NCBI GenBank assembly: GCA_900554275.1
Contig: USGS01000002.1
Location: 1 to 64,000 of the forward strand
Reading direction: 5' to 3'
Length of the DNA: 64,000 nucleotides
Source of the DNA: an uncultured Eubacteriales bacterium
Lineage (GTDB): Bacteria > Bacillota > Clostridia > Oscillospirales > Oscillospiraceae
The translations under genes were made by a program, and so were the position numbers. Positions 1 to 9,053 of this stretch are shown here, piece by piece (the first letter of the stretch is position 1; the number at the start of each line of letters is the position of its first letter). Below the pieces are notes generated by a model. It saw nothing but the letters and a program-made list of their open reading frames with translations, was not told where the DNA came from and did no database searches.

Positions 1-1312
1 TATACAGCATGGTGATCAGGATGGGAGCCAGGATCATCCACTTGGCAGAGCCGGAGGTCATGAACAGGTTCAGGAAGGTGGACAGCAGTGCCACCAGGAA
101 GAACAGACCAAAGCCGGTGAAGCCGGTGGACTTCAGCCAACCGCCGCCCACAGCGCCCAGATAGGTGGGGATGTTGGAGGCGTTGAACAGGTAGATGAAC
201 ACGGAGGCGGGCAGAGCGATGACCATGAAGTTGACCATGGAGTTGATGCTCTTAGCCAGCAGACCGGGCAGCTCGTTCCACTTCTTGATGAAGCCGGACT
301 TACGGCCGTAGGCGCAGCCGGTGACGAGGAAGAACAGGAACAGCAGTGTCAGAACGCTCTTCAGCAGCGGGGAGTTGGGCAGGATGCTGCCGTTATCGGC
401 GCGGAAGAAGGAGTTCTTGGGGATGCAGATGGCCACCAGAACGGCCAGATAGATGATGGCGGAGAGACCGGCGGCACGCAGACCCTTCCGCTCCTCGGGG
501 GTCAGCTCGTGGGTGGCGTTGTCCTGCAGCACAAGGCTCAGATCCTTGGGCTCGCCGATGAAGGGGCGGACGAACTTGACGGTGACCCACGTGAACACGG
601 CGGTCAGCACAATGGCGCAGGTGCCCATGAAGTACCAGTTCTGCAGCACGTGAACGGTGGAAATGTCGATGCCCAGCGGCGCACAGACGGACTCGTTGAT
701 ACCGCTGATCAGCACGTCCAGGTTGCCGACGAACACGTTGGCGGACATACCGGCGTTACCGGCGGCGTAGGCCAACAGAATACCTAACCATGGGTTGTAG
801 CCCATGGCGCCGAACACAGAGCCGGCCACGGCGGTAACGCCCAGAATACCGGCGTTGGAGGCGGTGTTGGCGTTGATGGCCACAAAGGCGACCACGGCGA
901 ACACCACGGCGGGCTTGGCCTTGCCGATGGTGCGCTTGATGAATGCGCCGAAGAAGCCGGTGGTCTCGCACAGACCGATGGACAGCATCAGCAGACCCAT
1001 CATCATCATGGGGGAGAAGTTGTAGTAGATGCTGTACATGTTCTGCGTCACATAGGTGATCGTATCCTTATTCAGCAGGTTCTTGATGGTGACCTCCACC
1101 ATCTCCACCGCACCGCCGGCGGAGGATGCCTTCTCATAGGTGGCCGTTGCGCCAGCAAAGATGACGGAGAGGATAATGGCCACAACGATCAGAATGCTGA
1201 ACAGGTAGAAGGGCTGCGGCAGCTTGTTGCCCACGACCTCGATGCCGTGGATAAACTTGAAGAATAGACTCTTCTTTTCTTCAGGCTGAGTCAGATTTTT
1301 TTCTTTTTCCAT
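1..1312 (-). CDS. AbgT-family transporter, 3'-truncated by window edge
   Basis: Start is the ATG complementary to 1310-1312, preceded by AAGGAG; the reading frame is open to base 1, so the C-terminus is missing and about 437 codons are visible. The protein begins with a short charged segment and then has many hydrophobic segments with Gly/Ala/Asn-rich turns. It resembles the AbgT family (aminobenzoyl-glutamate-type carriers) and the second AbgT gene of this window at 20462, for example the shared MVxPxP-like start of helix 1 and the NASNAG/GNAGMSAN type motifs. It lies 59 bases downstream of an amidohydrolase on the same strand, so the pair is probably an uptake-plus-hydrolysis unit. The substrate cannot be told; family members move p-aminobenzoyl-glutamate or related amides. 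Confidence 0.85.
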   Translation of the reverse strand, partial: MEKEKNLTQPEEKKSLFFKFIHGIEVVGNKLPQPFYLFSILIVVAIILSVIFAGATATYEKASSAGGAVEMVEVTIKNLLNKDTITYVTQNMYSIYYNFSPMMMMGLLMLSIGLCETTGFFGAFIKRTIGKAKPAVVFAVVAFVAINANTASNAGILGVTAVAGSVFGAMGYNPWLGILLAYAAGNAGMSANVFVGNLDVLISGINESVCAPLGIDISTVHVLQNWYFMGTCAIVLTAVFTWVTVKFVRPFIGEPKDLSLVLQDNATHELTPEERKGLRAAGLSAIIYLAVLVAICIPKNSFFRADNGSILPNSPLLKSVLTLLFLFFLVTGCAYGRKSGFIKKWNELPGLLAKSINSMVNFMVIALPASVFIYLFNASNIPTYLGAVGGGWLKSTGFTGFGLFFLVALLSTFLNLFMTSGSAKWMILAPILITMLY

Positions 1313-1371
1313 AGTGATTTCTCCTTCACACTCTTTAGTAGAAGCATTTGGGGGATATGCGTGGTACGTGC

Positions 1372-2994
1372 TTATTTCTTATAGACAGTCTCGCCGCCCA
1401 CCACGGTCTGCAGCACCTGAATGTCCTTGATCTCATCAGCGGGACAGGTCATGTAGTCGCGGTCGATGACGATGAAGTCGGCCAGTTTGCCGCTGGAGAT
1501 GCTGCCCTTGATATCCTCCTCAAACGCGCCGTAGGCCGCCCAGGTGGTATAGGACTTCAGAGCCTCCTCGCGGGTCATGGCCTCCTCGGGATACCAGCCG
1601 CCCGCGGGCTGTCCGTTCTCATCCTTGCGGGTGACGGCGCAGTACATGCCGAGGAAGGGGTTATAGCTCTCCACGGGGGAGTCGCTGCCATTGGGGATCA
1701 CGTTGCCCTGATCGATCAGGGTGCGCCATGCGTAGGCGCCCTTCAGGCGCTCCTTGCCCCAGCGCGCCTCGGCCACACGCTTGTCGGTGCGGATAAAGAC
1801 GGTCTGATGGGTGGGGATCACGCCCAGCTCCTTGTAACGGGGGATGTCGGTGGGAGCAAGGCACTGAGAATGTTCGATGCGGTGGCGGCAATCCTGGCGG
1901 GGATACTCCTTCTGCAAACGCTCGTAGCAGTTCAAAGCCTGATGGCAGGCGGCGTCGCCGATGCCGTGATACCAGATCTGGAAGCCGGCGCGATGTGCCT
2001 GCTCCAGCAGCGTATACAGCTGCTCATCCGTCCACTTGCCACAGCCCTTGTTTCCGGGTGCATCGCAGTAGTCGTCCAGCATCCACGCGCTGCGGGAGCC
2101 GAGAGAGCCGTCGCCGGAGATCTTATAGGCACGGTAGGTCAGACGGTGGTTGTACGCGCCGATACGAACGCCGCGCTTGAAGTACTCCATGGATTTGGTG
2201 TACAGCTCGTCCCAGCTGGGGCGGCCCACCACGCGGAGGCTGACGTACATACGCATCTTCAGCTTCTCCTGCTGATACAGCTCCTCCCATGCGTCTACCC
2301 AGTAGTCCCAGCTTCCGGCGTCATGGACAGAGGTAACACCCACCTTGAAGAAACCCTCCTGCGCCAGCAGGGCGATCTTCTGCGTCTGCTCGCGGTTGTA
2401 GGCGGGGACGGCGCGGTTGAACGGCTCCTGCGCCTGATCGGACAGGCAGCCCAGCAGCGTGCCGTCCGGCTTACGCATGAACTCGCCGCCCACGGGATCG
2501 GGCGTCTCATCGGTGATGCCGCATACCTCGAATGCCTTGCTGTTGACCCATGCGCCGTGGCCGCAGCCGCGCTTGAGGTAAACAGGAACATTGGGAGCGA
2601 CGGCATCCAGCTCCTCCTTGCTGGGGAATGCGGGATCGACCCACTCATCGTTGATCCAGCCGCGGCCGACGATCCACTCACCGGGCTTGGCCTCCTTGGC
2701 GGCCTTGGCGACCAGCGCAAGAATTTCTTCCTTCGTCTTGCCCACAGCGTTGAGCTCCAGCTTCAACTGACCTGTGCCGAAGATGTGCAGATGGGCATCG
2801 GTCAGACCGGGCAGCACCACCTGACCCTGCAGGTCGATCACCGGGGTATCGGGAGTGCAGCTTGCCAGCACCTCCTCATTCGTGCCGACGACTGCAAAGC
2901 GATCCTCTACTACGCCGAAGGCCTGCGCTACCGGATTCTCGCTATCCACGGTATAGACCTTACCGTTGATATAAGCCGCATCCAGTTTTCTCAT
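1372..2994 (-). CDS. Amidohydrolase-3 family (YtcJ-like) metal-dependent hydrolase
   Basis: The start is placed at ATG 2994 (MRKLDAAYING...) because GAAGGAGG lies 8 bases upstream; a start 11 codons earlier lacks this site. The product is about 540 residues, normal for the family. Visible features are the N-terminal beta-sandwich strand (DAAYINGKVYTVD), the HxH metal motif in LTDAHLHIFG, later His residues (VHDAG, YHGIGDAA, RIEHSQ), and the C-terminal Asp in NGSDSPVE. These mark a TIM-barrel amidohydrolase of the exo-enzyme/YtcJ type that hydrolyses C-N bonds in amides or cyclic amides. It is probably cytoplasmic, since no signal peptide is seen. The downstream AbgT transporter suggests the substrate is imported. 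Exact substrate unknown. Confidence 0.88.
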   Translation of the reverse strand: MRKLDAAYINGKVYTVDSENPVAQAFGVVEDRFAVVGTNEEVLASCTPDTPVIDLQGQVVLPGLTDAHLHIFGTGQLKLELNAVGKTKEEILALVAKAAKEAKPGEWIVGRGWINDEWVDPAFPSKEELDAVAPNVPVYLKRGCGHGAWVNSKAFEVCGITDETPDPVGGEFMRKPDGTLLGCLSDQAQEPFNRAVPAYNREQTQKIALLAQEGFFKVGVTSVHDAGSWDYWVDAWEELYQQEKLKMRMYVSLRVVGRPSWDELYTKSMEYFKRGVRIGAYNHRLTYRAYKISGDGSLGSRSAWMLDDYCDAPGNKGCGKWTDEQLYTLLEQAHRAGFQIWYHGIGDAACHQALNCYERLQKEYPRQDCRHRIEHSQCLAPTDIPRYKELGVIPTHQTVFIRTDKRVAEARWGKERLKGAYAWRTLIDQGNVIPNGSDSPVESYNPFLGMYCAVTRKDENGQPAGGWYPEEAMTREEALKSYTTWAAYGAFEEDIKGSISSGKLADFIVIDRDYMTCPADEIKDIQVLQTVVGGETVYKK

Positions 2995-3169
2995 CGGGTA
3001 TACCTCCTTCAGTTTACTCCGGCACATTTACGGCGCTGTGATGGATTCGTTCTCACTCGAATGGCACGGCGGCCGCCGCGTTGTGCGCGGGAAGTTATGG
3101 GACTATATAAAACTAAAAAACGGCATCCGTCAAATTCGAGATACACATATCAGTCATACGAAAAATGTA

Positions 3170-3212
3170 TTATGCAAAACGTGCAATATGCGTTATAATG
3201 TAAATGCATAAC
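3170..3212. promoter_or_regulatory. Divergent promoter region with LysR box T-N11-A
   Basis: Between the amidohydrolase and the GTG of the LysR gene, GTTAT (3192-3196) and ATAAC (3208-3212) form a perfect inverted repeat separated by 11 bases, the classic LysR-type T-N11-A arrangement. A TATAAT (3194-3199) overlaps the left half, so binding could repress the lysR promoter. A second repeat pair, TTATGCA (3170-3176) and TGCATAA (3205-3211), surrounds it. Role inferred from position. Confidence 0.6.
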
Positions 3213-3241
3213 AGAAAACGGCGAAAAAAGGAGCTGGTTTT

Positions 3242-4222
3242 GTGGAATTTGTCAAATTGCGGTATTTGATCGCAGTGGCGGAGCAGCGGAGCTTTTCCAA
3301 GGCGGCGGAGAAGTGCTTTGTGTCACAGCCCACGCTGACGCGGTGTGTGCAGAACATGGAAAAATCGCTGGGCGTGTCACTGTTCGACCGCTCCTGTTCG
3401 CCGATCCAGCTGACCCCGGCCGGTGAGAAGTACGTCGCCGGCGTTCGGGAGATACTGGCGCTGAAGGAGAAATTGGATAACGAGATGGCAGAGCTGACCG
3501 ACCGGAGGCAGGAGGTGCTGTCCATCGGCATCCCGCTGACGCGGAGCATCACCTGGCTGGGACGCATTCTGCCCGCCTTCTACGCCCAGTGTCCCGGCGT
3601 CAAGCTGCAAATCACAGAGGGGTACTCCGGGGAGCTGACCAAGAAGCTGCTGGAGGGCGAGATCACCTTCTGCCTGATGGCATGCAGCAGCAGTCAGGTC
3701 AAGGGTGTGACGCTGCGGCCTGTGTATCAGGAGGAGATGATGCTGGTGATCGACCGGAACGCCGACGCCTTGCAGGGCGTGGATTTCCCGCCGAGGGAGA
3801 AGGGCACGCTGCAATACATCCCGCCGCGCATGCTGGAGAAGCTGCTGTTTATCTGCGCCCCTCCCACGCAGGATACATGGCACTTTGCCGCTGGCGTGTT
3901 TCGGCGCTTGGGTATCCAGCCGAAGCGAGTCATGGAGACACCCAACTCCACGGTGGCCTATCAGCTGGCGGCGCAGGACGGCGGCTTCGCCTTTGCGCCG
4001 GTGGCGGTGAGCTTGGAGGAGGATTTTCCGTCGAACCCCATTTTCGCCTCGCCGACCATGCATCCCCTGTGCCGCTCCGTGGGCATATCCTACCGGGAGG
4101 ACGACACACTGAGCGAGAATGCGGCAGCGTTTCTCGAGATCGCCGCTCGGGAGATCGGCCAATTTGCGCGGTCACACACGCCGCTGTTCTCCGTGCGGCG
4201 GGACGACACCTCCGAGCGCTGA
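3242..4222 (+). CDS. LysR-family transcriptional regulator
   Basis: GTG start with AAAAAAGGAG 8-9 bases upstream; 326 residues. The N-terminal winged helix-turn-helix is typical (FSKAAEKCFVSQPTLTRCVQNMEKSLG at about residues 18-44, then the LF.R.....LTPAG wing), followed by a substrate-binding effector domain. The gene is divergent from the amidohydrolase/AbgT pair with a T-N11-A palindrome in between, the usual layout for a LysR activator that responds to the substrate or product of the adjacent pathway. The C-terminus carries an extra charged tail of about 20 residues. Confidence 0.9.
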   Translation: MEFVKLRYLIAVAEQRSFSKAAEKCFVSQPTLTRCVQNMEKSLGVSLFDRSCSPIQLTPAGEKYVAGVREILALKEKLDNEMAELTDRRQEVLSIGIPLTRSITWLGRILPAFYAQCPGVKLQITEGYSGELTKKLLEGEITFCLMACSSSQVKGVTLRPVYQEEMMLVIDRNADALQGVDFPPREKGTLQYIPPRMLEKLLFICAPPTQDTWHFAAGVFRRLGIQPKRVMETPNSTVAYQLAAQDGGFAFAPVAVSLEEDFPSNPIFASPTMHPLCRSVGISYREDDTLSENAAAFLEIAAREIGQFARSHTPLFSVRRDDTSER

Positions 4223-4239
4223 CAACTATATACAAAAAA

Positions 4240-4272
4240 GAGGAGTCGTCACCGTTGCGGTGACGACTCCTC
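4240..4272 (-). terminator. Rho-independent terminator, minus strand
   Basis: A perfect 15-bp stem (4240-4254 with 4258-4272) and 3-base loop. Read on the minus strand it is followed by CTTTTTTGT, whereas on the plus strand no T-run follows. It therefore best serves transcription arriving from the minus-strand LysR gene that ends at 4511, although it is closer to the end of the plus-strand gene. Confidence 0.7.
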
Positions 4273-4510
4273 TCCGCATATTTAAGGGGTCTGCCTCCCC
4301 CATTTTATTGGGCAAATAGCGATCATTCTGAGCAGCCAAAGTGAGCACTCTTCGTCAAAATGACGATACCGCCCGATTCAGGGCGCGATCCGGTCATCTT
4401 GACGAATGCCCCTGCAATAAACAAAAGTTATGGCATCGGATAAAAAACGGCAATTTTACAGATAGCGGGTCTGTGGAGTATGCTTAGTATGTATCAGAGG
4501 GGCTGCGCTG
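4273..4510. other. Gene-free spacer with degenerate repeat-like sequence
   Basis: No convincing reading frame. Segments such as ATTCTGAGCAGCCAAAGTGAG, the pair CGTCAAAATGACG (4353-4365) and GTCATCTTGACGAATGCC (4394-4411) look like worn short dispersed repeats. Nothing more can be supported. Confidence 0.3.
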
Positions 4511-5395
4511 TCAGAATATGGAGCTGTGGAGCTGCGCGTAGCGCGCTTCATTCTCCACAAGGATGTCGATGAAATAGCGTACCTGCGGCAGATCGGCCTG
4601 CGCGTTTCGATAAATGGCGGTGGTCTCCCGCTCCAGCGGTGTTCCGTCCTTCAGAAACAGCGGCGTGACGTTGCCCACAAAGCCGTTGAGACAGATATGG
4701 GGAACGATGGTCCAGCCCACACCGGCCTCCGCCATGCTGCGGCAGCAGAAAATATCGTCGATCCACAGCTTTGGCTCAGGGGACAGACCATGCTCCAGCA
4801 GCCATTGGGCGGTCATTTTCTCCAAACGGCTGTCGGTGTGATGGCCGATATAGGGATAGCGGCTGAGGTCATGCCCCACAAACTGCGGGTTGGACACGAG
4901 ACATACCGGCTCCAGCGCCAGCTGCACCGCGCCCTCGGGCCACGTATGTGCGCCGCGGACAATGGCCACGGAAACCCGGTTGTCCAACAGCTGCTGGTAC
5001 AGGAAATCGCTGTGTCCCGTGGAGATGACGATGTCCACCTGCGGGTACAGTTCCTGGTATTTTTTCAGTGCGGTGGGGAGACGGTAGCGACTGAAATTCA
5101 GGGAGCAGCCGATGGTCAGCGAGCCGCTGACTGTACCGCTGGCCTGATGGATGCCGTTGCGCATCTGTCCTGAAAGCTCCAGAAACTTCCGACAGTAGTC
5201 CACCGCCAGCTCGCCGGCCGGCGTGAAGGTGATGCCCTTCTGCGAACGCAGGATCAGTTCGCTGCCCAGTTCCTCTTCAATACGGCGGATACGCTTCGTC
5301 ATAGCGGGCTGGGACAGGTAGTGCAGGTGGGCGACCCGGGTGATGTTTTTGGTTTTATACAGATCCAGCAGCAGCCGGTAATCCTGTTCGTTCAT
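4511..5395 (-). CDS. LysR-family transcriptional regulator
   Basis: The start is taken at the ATG complementary to 5393-5395 (MNEQDYRLLLDLYKTKNIT); a TTG eight codons upstream is less likely. The protein is 294 residues. The N-terminal helix-turn-helix (ITRVAHLHYLSQPAMTKRIRRIEEELG) is followed by a periplasmic-binding-like effector domain. The gene is divergent from the hydratase/citD/citE/citF operon with a 129-base intergenic region, so it is the likely regulator of that operon, in the manner of CitR-type LysR proteins. Effector unknown. Confidence 0.9.
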   Translation of the reverse strand: MNEQDYRLLLDLYKTKNITRVAHLHYLSQPAMTKRIRRIEEELGSELILRSQKGITFTPAGELAVDYCRKFLELSGQMRNGIHQASGTVSGSLTIGCSLNFSRYRLPTALKKYQELYPQVDIVISTGHSDFLYQQLLDNRVSVAIVRGAHTWPEGAVQLALEPVCLVSNPQFVGHDLSRYPYIGHHTDSRLEKMTAQWLLEHGLSPEPKLWIDDIFCCRSMAEAGVGWTIVPHICLNGFVGNVTPLFLKDGTPLERETTAIYRNAQADLPQVRYFIDILVENEARYAQLHSSIF

Positions 5396-5479
5396 ACATA
5401 TCACATCCAATCCCTGCAATTATTAATGATTATACAGGAGGCGCCGGGGGAATGCAACCGCTTTTAGCGAGTATATTCA

Positions 5480-5492
5480 CATACAATGTATG
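5480..5492. promoter_or_regulatory. Palindrome in the lysR/hydratase divergent region
   Basis: CATAC-AAT-GTATG is a perfect inverted repeat 33 bases before the hydratase start and 85 bases from the LysR start. It is a plausible regulator site; LysR boxes often have this size. No clear -35/-10 pair could be fixed. Confidence 0.35.
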
Positions 5493-5524
5493 CCAATATG
5501 CCAACACGGAACGGAGAAAAGAGT

Positions 5525-7792
5525 ATGATTAAACTTTATCAGGATGGTGTGTACCTCTACCGGGGCGAGGAGCTGTTTGACGACCCGCGCCAATGCCAAC
5601 AGGCCACAGGCTGCGCCGTCACGCCGGAAGAGGCGGCAGAGGCCACCATCAGCTACGGTATTCTGAAGGCGCACAACACCGGTGACGATATGTCGGCGCT
5701 GCGGCTGAAATTCGACAGCATGACCAGTCACGACATCACCGCGGTGGGTATCATTCAGACGGCACGGGCTTCCGGCATGACCCATTTTCCCGTGCCGTAT
5801 GTGCTGACCAACTGCCACAACAGCCTTTGTGCGGTAGGCGGCACCATCAATGAGGACGATCACAAGTTCGCCCTGTCCGCCGCCCGGAAATACGGCGGCA
5901 TCTACGTGCCGACGAACTTGGCCAATATCCACAGCTATAACCGGGAGACGATGGCTGTCTGCGGCGGCATGATTCTGGGCAGCGACAGCCATACCCGCTA
6001 CGGCGCATTGGGGACGATGGCCGTAGGCGAGGGCGGCGGCGAGCTGGTCAAGCAGCTGCTGGGTCGAACCTACGATATGCGGCGGCCACAGGTGGTGGCG
6101 GTATACCTGACGGGGACGCCCCGACCGGGCGTAGGCCCTCACGACGTGGCGCTGACCATCGTGGCCGCGGTATACAAGGCCGGCTACGTCAAGAATAAGG
6201 TCATGGAGTTTGTCGGGCCGGGTGTGGCGGGACTGTCCATGGAATACCGCAACGCCATCGACGTGATGACCACGGAGACTACCTGCTGGAGCTCCGTGTG
6301 GGTGACGGACGACAAGACGCGGGACTATTATCAGCGGCGCGGCCGCGGCGACCGGTATCGCCGCCTTGCTCCCGGCGAGGTGGCGTATTACGACGGCTGC
6401 GTCTATGTGGATCTGAGCGAGGTGGAGTGCAGCATCGCCATGCCTATGCACCCATCCAATGTATACACCATTCGCACGCTGCAGGAAAATGCGGCGGATA
6501 TTCTGGCGCTGACGGAAAAAGAGATGAACGAGCAGATCGTGGGCGCCAGGATCGACCTGCGCAGCAAGCTGCGGGACGGCAGCATTTGGGTGGAGCAGGG
6601 TGAGATCGCCGGCTGCTCCGGCGGTACGTTCGACAACATCTGCGCGGCGGCGGACATTCTGCGGGGCGGCAGCTGCGGAAACGGCGCGTTCTCCCTGAGC
6701 ATCTATCCGGGCAGTATGCCCGCCTATGCCGAGCTGGTGAAAAACGGCTGCGTCAACGACCTGATCTCCGCCGGTGCGGTGATGCGGGAGTGCTTCTGCG
6801 GTCCGTGCTTCGGCGCAGGCGACTGCCCCGCCAACGGCGAGTTCTCCGTCCGCCACACCACCCGAAACTTTCCCAACCGGGAGGGTTCAAAGCCCGGCGA
6901 GGGGCAGCTGAGCGCTGTGGCGCTGATGGACGCCCGCAGTATCGCGGCCACGGCCGCCCATCAGGGACGGCTGACGGCTGCCACAGAGATGGATGTGACC
7001 TATCGCAGCTATGAGGATCGCTACAACGACGATGTCTACCGCCACCGTGTCTATAACGGCTGGAGCAGGGCGCAGCAGGACGAGGCATTGCACTTTGGCC
7101 CGAACATCAAAGAGTGGCCGGAGCTGCCCGCCATGTCCAAGGATATGCTGCTGCGGATCTGCGCCTACATCACCACGCCGGTGACGACCACCGACGAGCT
7201 GATTCCCTCCGGTGAGACATCCAGCTACCGTTCTAACCCGGAGCGGCTCAGTGATTTCGCGCTGGGTCGCTGTGTCCCGGAATATGTAGAGCGCAGCAAG
7301 GCGGTGCGTCAGGCTGACCGCCACCGCCGGACGACCGGTGCACTGGACGAGGCGTACAGCGCCGTGTATGACGCGCTTTACCAGGCGGGCGTGGCCTGCG
7401 ACCCGGCGCACACCAATATCGGCTCCACCATTTACGCCAATATGCCCGGCGACGGCTCTGCTCGCGAACAGGCGGCATCCAGCCAGCGCATCGTGGGTGC
7501 GTCCGCCAATCTGGCGAAAAAATACGCCACCAAGCGCTACCGCTCCAACTGCATCAACTGGGGTATGGTACCCTTCTTGGTGGAAGACCCGGCGGATTTT
7601 GCGCTGTTTGACTACGTATTCGTGCCGGACATCCGCCGCCATATTTTGGAGGGGACCCCCTCCTTCCCGGCCTATGTGGTCACGCCGGAGGGCGTGGTCA
7701 GGGAGGTATCCCTGTCAGTGGGCGAGCTGACCGTTCCCGAGCGGGAAACGCTGATCAGCGGCTGCCTTATCAACTACTATCGCAACCATTGA
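5525..7792 (+). CDS. Aconitase-family hydratase (YbhJ-like)
   Basis: ATG at 5525 is preferred over one at 5486 because CGGAGA lies 8-9 bases upstream. The product is 755 residues, matching the large single-chain YbhJ-type members of the aconitase superfamily. Cys ligands for a [4Fe-4S] cluster are visible: one in AGCSGGTFDN and a pair in CGPCFGAGD. Substrate-binding stretches GSDSHTRYG and SNCINWG are also present. Such enzymes reversibly hydrate or dehydrate tri- or dicarboxylic acids. It is the first gene of an operon with citD, citE and citF, so it probably feeds or drains the lyase substrate; citrate/isocitrate, methylcitrate or mesaconate/citramalate chemistry are all possible. The assignment to the superfamily is firm, the substrate is not. 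Confidence 0.85.
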   Translation: MIKLYQDGVYLYRGEELFDDPRQCQQATGCAVTPEEAAEATISYGILKAHNTGDDMSALRLKFDSMTSHDITAVGIIQTARASGMTHFPVPYVLTNCHNSLCAVGGTINEDDHKFALSAARKYGGIYVPTNLANIHSYNRETMAVCGGMILGSDSHTRYGALGTMAVGEGGGELVKQLLGRTYDMRRPQVVAVYLTGTPRPGVGPHDVALTIVAAVYKAGYVKNKVMEFVGPGVAGLSMEYRNAIDVMTTETTCWSSVWVTDDKTRDYYQRRGRGDRYRRLAPGEVAYYDGCVYVDLSEVECSIAMPMHPSNVYTIRTLQENAADILALTEKEMNEQIVGARIDLRSKLRDGSIWVEQGEIAGCSGGTFDNICAAADILRGGSCGNGAFSLSIYPGSMPAYAELVKNGCVNDLISAGAVMRECFCGPCFGAGDCPANGEFSVRHTTRNFPNREGSKPGEGQLSAVALMDARSIAATAAHQGRLTAATEMDVTYRSYEDRYNDDVYRHRVYNGWSRAQQDEALHFGPNIKEWPELPAMSKDMLLRICAYITTPVTTTDELIPSGETSSYRSNPERLSDFALGRCVPEYVERSKAVRQADRHRRTTGALDEAYSAVYDALYQAGVACDPAHTNIGSTIYANMPGDGSAREQAASSQRIVGASANLAKKYATKRYRSNCINWGMVPFLVEDPADFALFDYVFVPDIRRHILEGTPSFPAYVVTPEGVVREVSLSVGELTVPERETLISGCLINYYRNH

Positions 7793-7845
7793 AGTCCCGC
7801 GGCGGAAGATGCCGTCTCAACTTACAAATACAGGAGGAAACAGGG

Positions 7846-8148
7846 ATGTTGATCAAACATGCGGCCACGGCCGGGACGATCGAGTCCAGCGACGTGATGG
7901 TGATGATCGAACCGGCGGAGGCCGGGATCGAGATTCTGCTGGAAAGCCCCGTGCTGCAGCGGTACGGGCGGCAGATACGGCAGGTAACTGCGGAGACGCT
8001 GCGTTTGTTGAAGGTGGAGAACGCAAAGGTTTCTCTGGTGGATCGCGGGGCGTTGGACTGCACCATCCGGGCGCGGGTGGAGTGCGCCGTGTACCGCGCT
8101 GCGGACGCAGCGGAGAGCGGCATTGCGTGGGGAGGGACGATAGAATGA
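7846..8148 (+). CDS. citD: Citrate lyase acyl carrier protein (gamma subunit)
   Basis: ATG at 7846 follows AGGAGG by 8 bases; 100 residues, as expected for CitD. The motif AGTIESSD places a serine at residue 14, the position that carries the phosphoribosyl-dephospho-CoA prosthetic group in characterised CitD. It carries the acetyl group in the citrate (or citramalate) lyase complex. Its stop overlaps the citE start (ATGA). The genes needed to make and attach the prosthetic group (citX, citG) and to acetylate it (citC) are not in this window. Confidence 0.93.
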   Translation: MLIKHAATAGTIESSDVMVMIEPAEAGIEILLESPVLQRYGRQIRQVTAETLRLLKVENAKVSLVDRGALDCTIRARVECAVYRAADAAESGIAWGGTIE

Positions 8149-9053
8149 TCGACATGAAGGCAAAAAAGCGGCTGCGCCGCTCCATGCTGTTTCTGAACTG
8201 TCAGAAGCCCGCCCTGATTCGCGACCCCTATGTATACCGCCCGGATTCCATCATGCTGGATCTGGAGGACGCGGTGGCAGAGAACCAAAAGGATGCCGCC
8301 CGCTTTTCCCTCTACCATGCGCTGCGGACGGTGGATTACCGCGGCGTGGAGCGGGTCGTCCGCATCAACGGGCTGGACACCCCACACTGGCAGGAGGACG
8401 TGCGCGTCTGCGTGGCAGGCGGCGCTGACGTGATCCGTATCCCCAAATGTACCTGCGCCGCTGACGTACAGACCGTTGAGGAGGCGGTATACCGGGCAGA
8501 ACGCGAGTTTCACCGGGAGGAGGGCAGCACGCTGCTGATGGCGGCGCTGGAGTCCTGCATGGGCATCATCAACGCGCTGGAGATATGCCGCGCCAGTGAG
8601 CGGCTCATCGGCATTGCCCTGTCCGGCGGCGACTACACGAAGGATCTGCAAACCCACATCACCTTCACCGGCGTCGAGTTGAACGGTGCGCGGCAGCAGA
8701 TGATCATTGCTGCCCGCGCCGCCGGAGTACAGTGCTTTGACACGGTGTTTACCAATTTGGACGATATGGAGACCTTCGAGAAGGAAACGGAGCTGATTCA
8801 CCTCATGGGCTTTGACGGCAAATCGCTGGTAAACCCCCGCCAGATACCCATCACCCACAAGGTATTCACCCCCACGCAAAAGGAGATCACCTTCGCCGAG
8901 AAGGTGGTAGCGGAGATCGACTCCAAAAAGAGTCAGGGCATCGGCGTTTTCACAGTGGACGGAAAGATGATCGACATCGCGTTCTATGACGGCGCGAAAC
9001 GAGTGCTGATGCTGGCTAAGGCGGCCGGCATCTACGGAGGTGAGCTGGTATGA
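8145..9053 (+). CDS. citE: Citrate lyase beta subunit (citryl-ACP lyase)
   Basis: ATG overlaps the citD stop by ATGA; 302 residues. The TIM-barrel CitE signature is clear: RRSMLFLNCQKP near the N-terminus, then DSIMLDLEDAVAENQK, a conserved Arg in RINGLDTP, a GADVIRIPK strand and AALESCMGI. It cleaves citryl-ACP to acetyl-ACP and oxaloacetate, or the citramalyl equivalent to pyruvate. Translationally coupled to citD and citF. Confidence 0.93.
   Translation: MIDMKAKKRLRRSMLFLNCQKPALIRDPYVYRPDSIMLDLEDAVAENQKDAARFSLYHALRTVDYRGVERVVRINGLDTPHWQEDVRVCVAGGADVIRIPKCTCAADVQTVEEAVYRAEREFHREEGSTLLMAALESCMGIINALEICRASERLIGIALSGGDYTKDLQTHITFTGVELNGARQQMIIAARAAGVQCFDTVFTNLDDMETFEKETELIHLMGFDGKSLVNPRQIPITHKVFTPTQKEITFAEKVVAEIDSKKSQGIGVFTVDGKMIDIAFYDGAKRVLMLAKAAGIYGGELV

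Noticed and set aside
1348..3198. Long plus-strand open frame of 616 codons opposite the amidohydrolase
   Set aside because: It is the antisense shadow of a clear YtcJ-like gene in GC-rich DNA; it has no ribosome site or recognisable domain.
5477..6856. Minus-strand 459-codon frame opposite the hydratase
   Set aside because: Antisense shadow with His/Arg/Ala-rich low-information sequence; the plus strand encodes a conserved aconitase-family protein.
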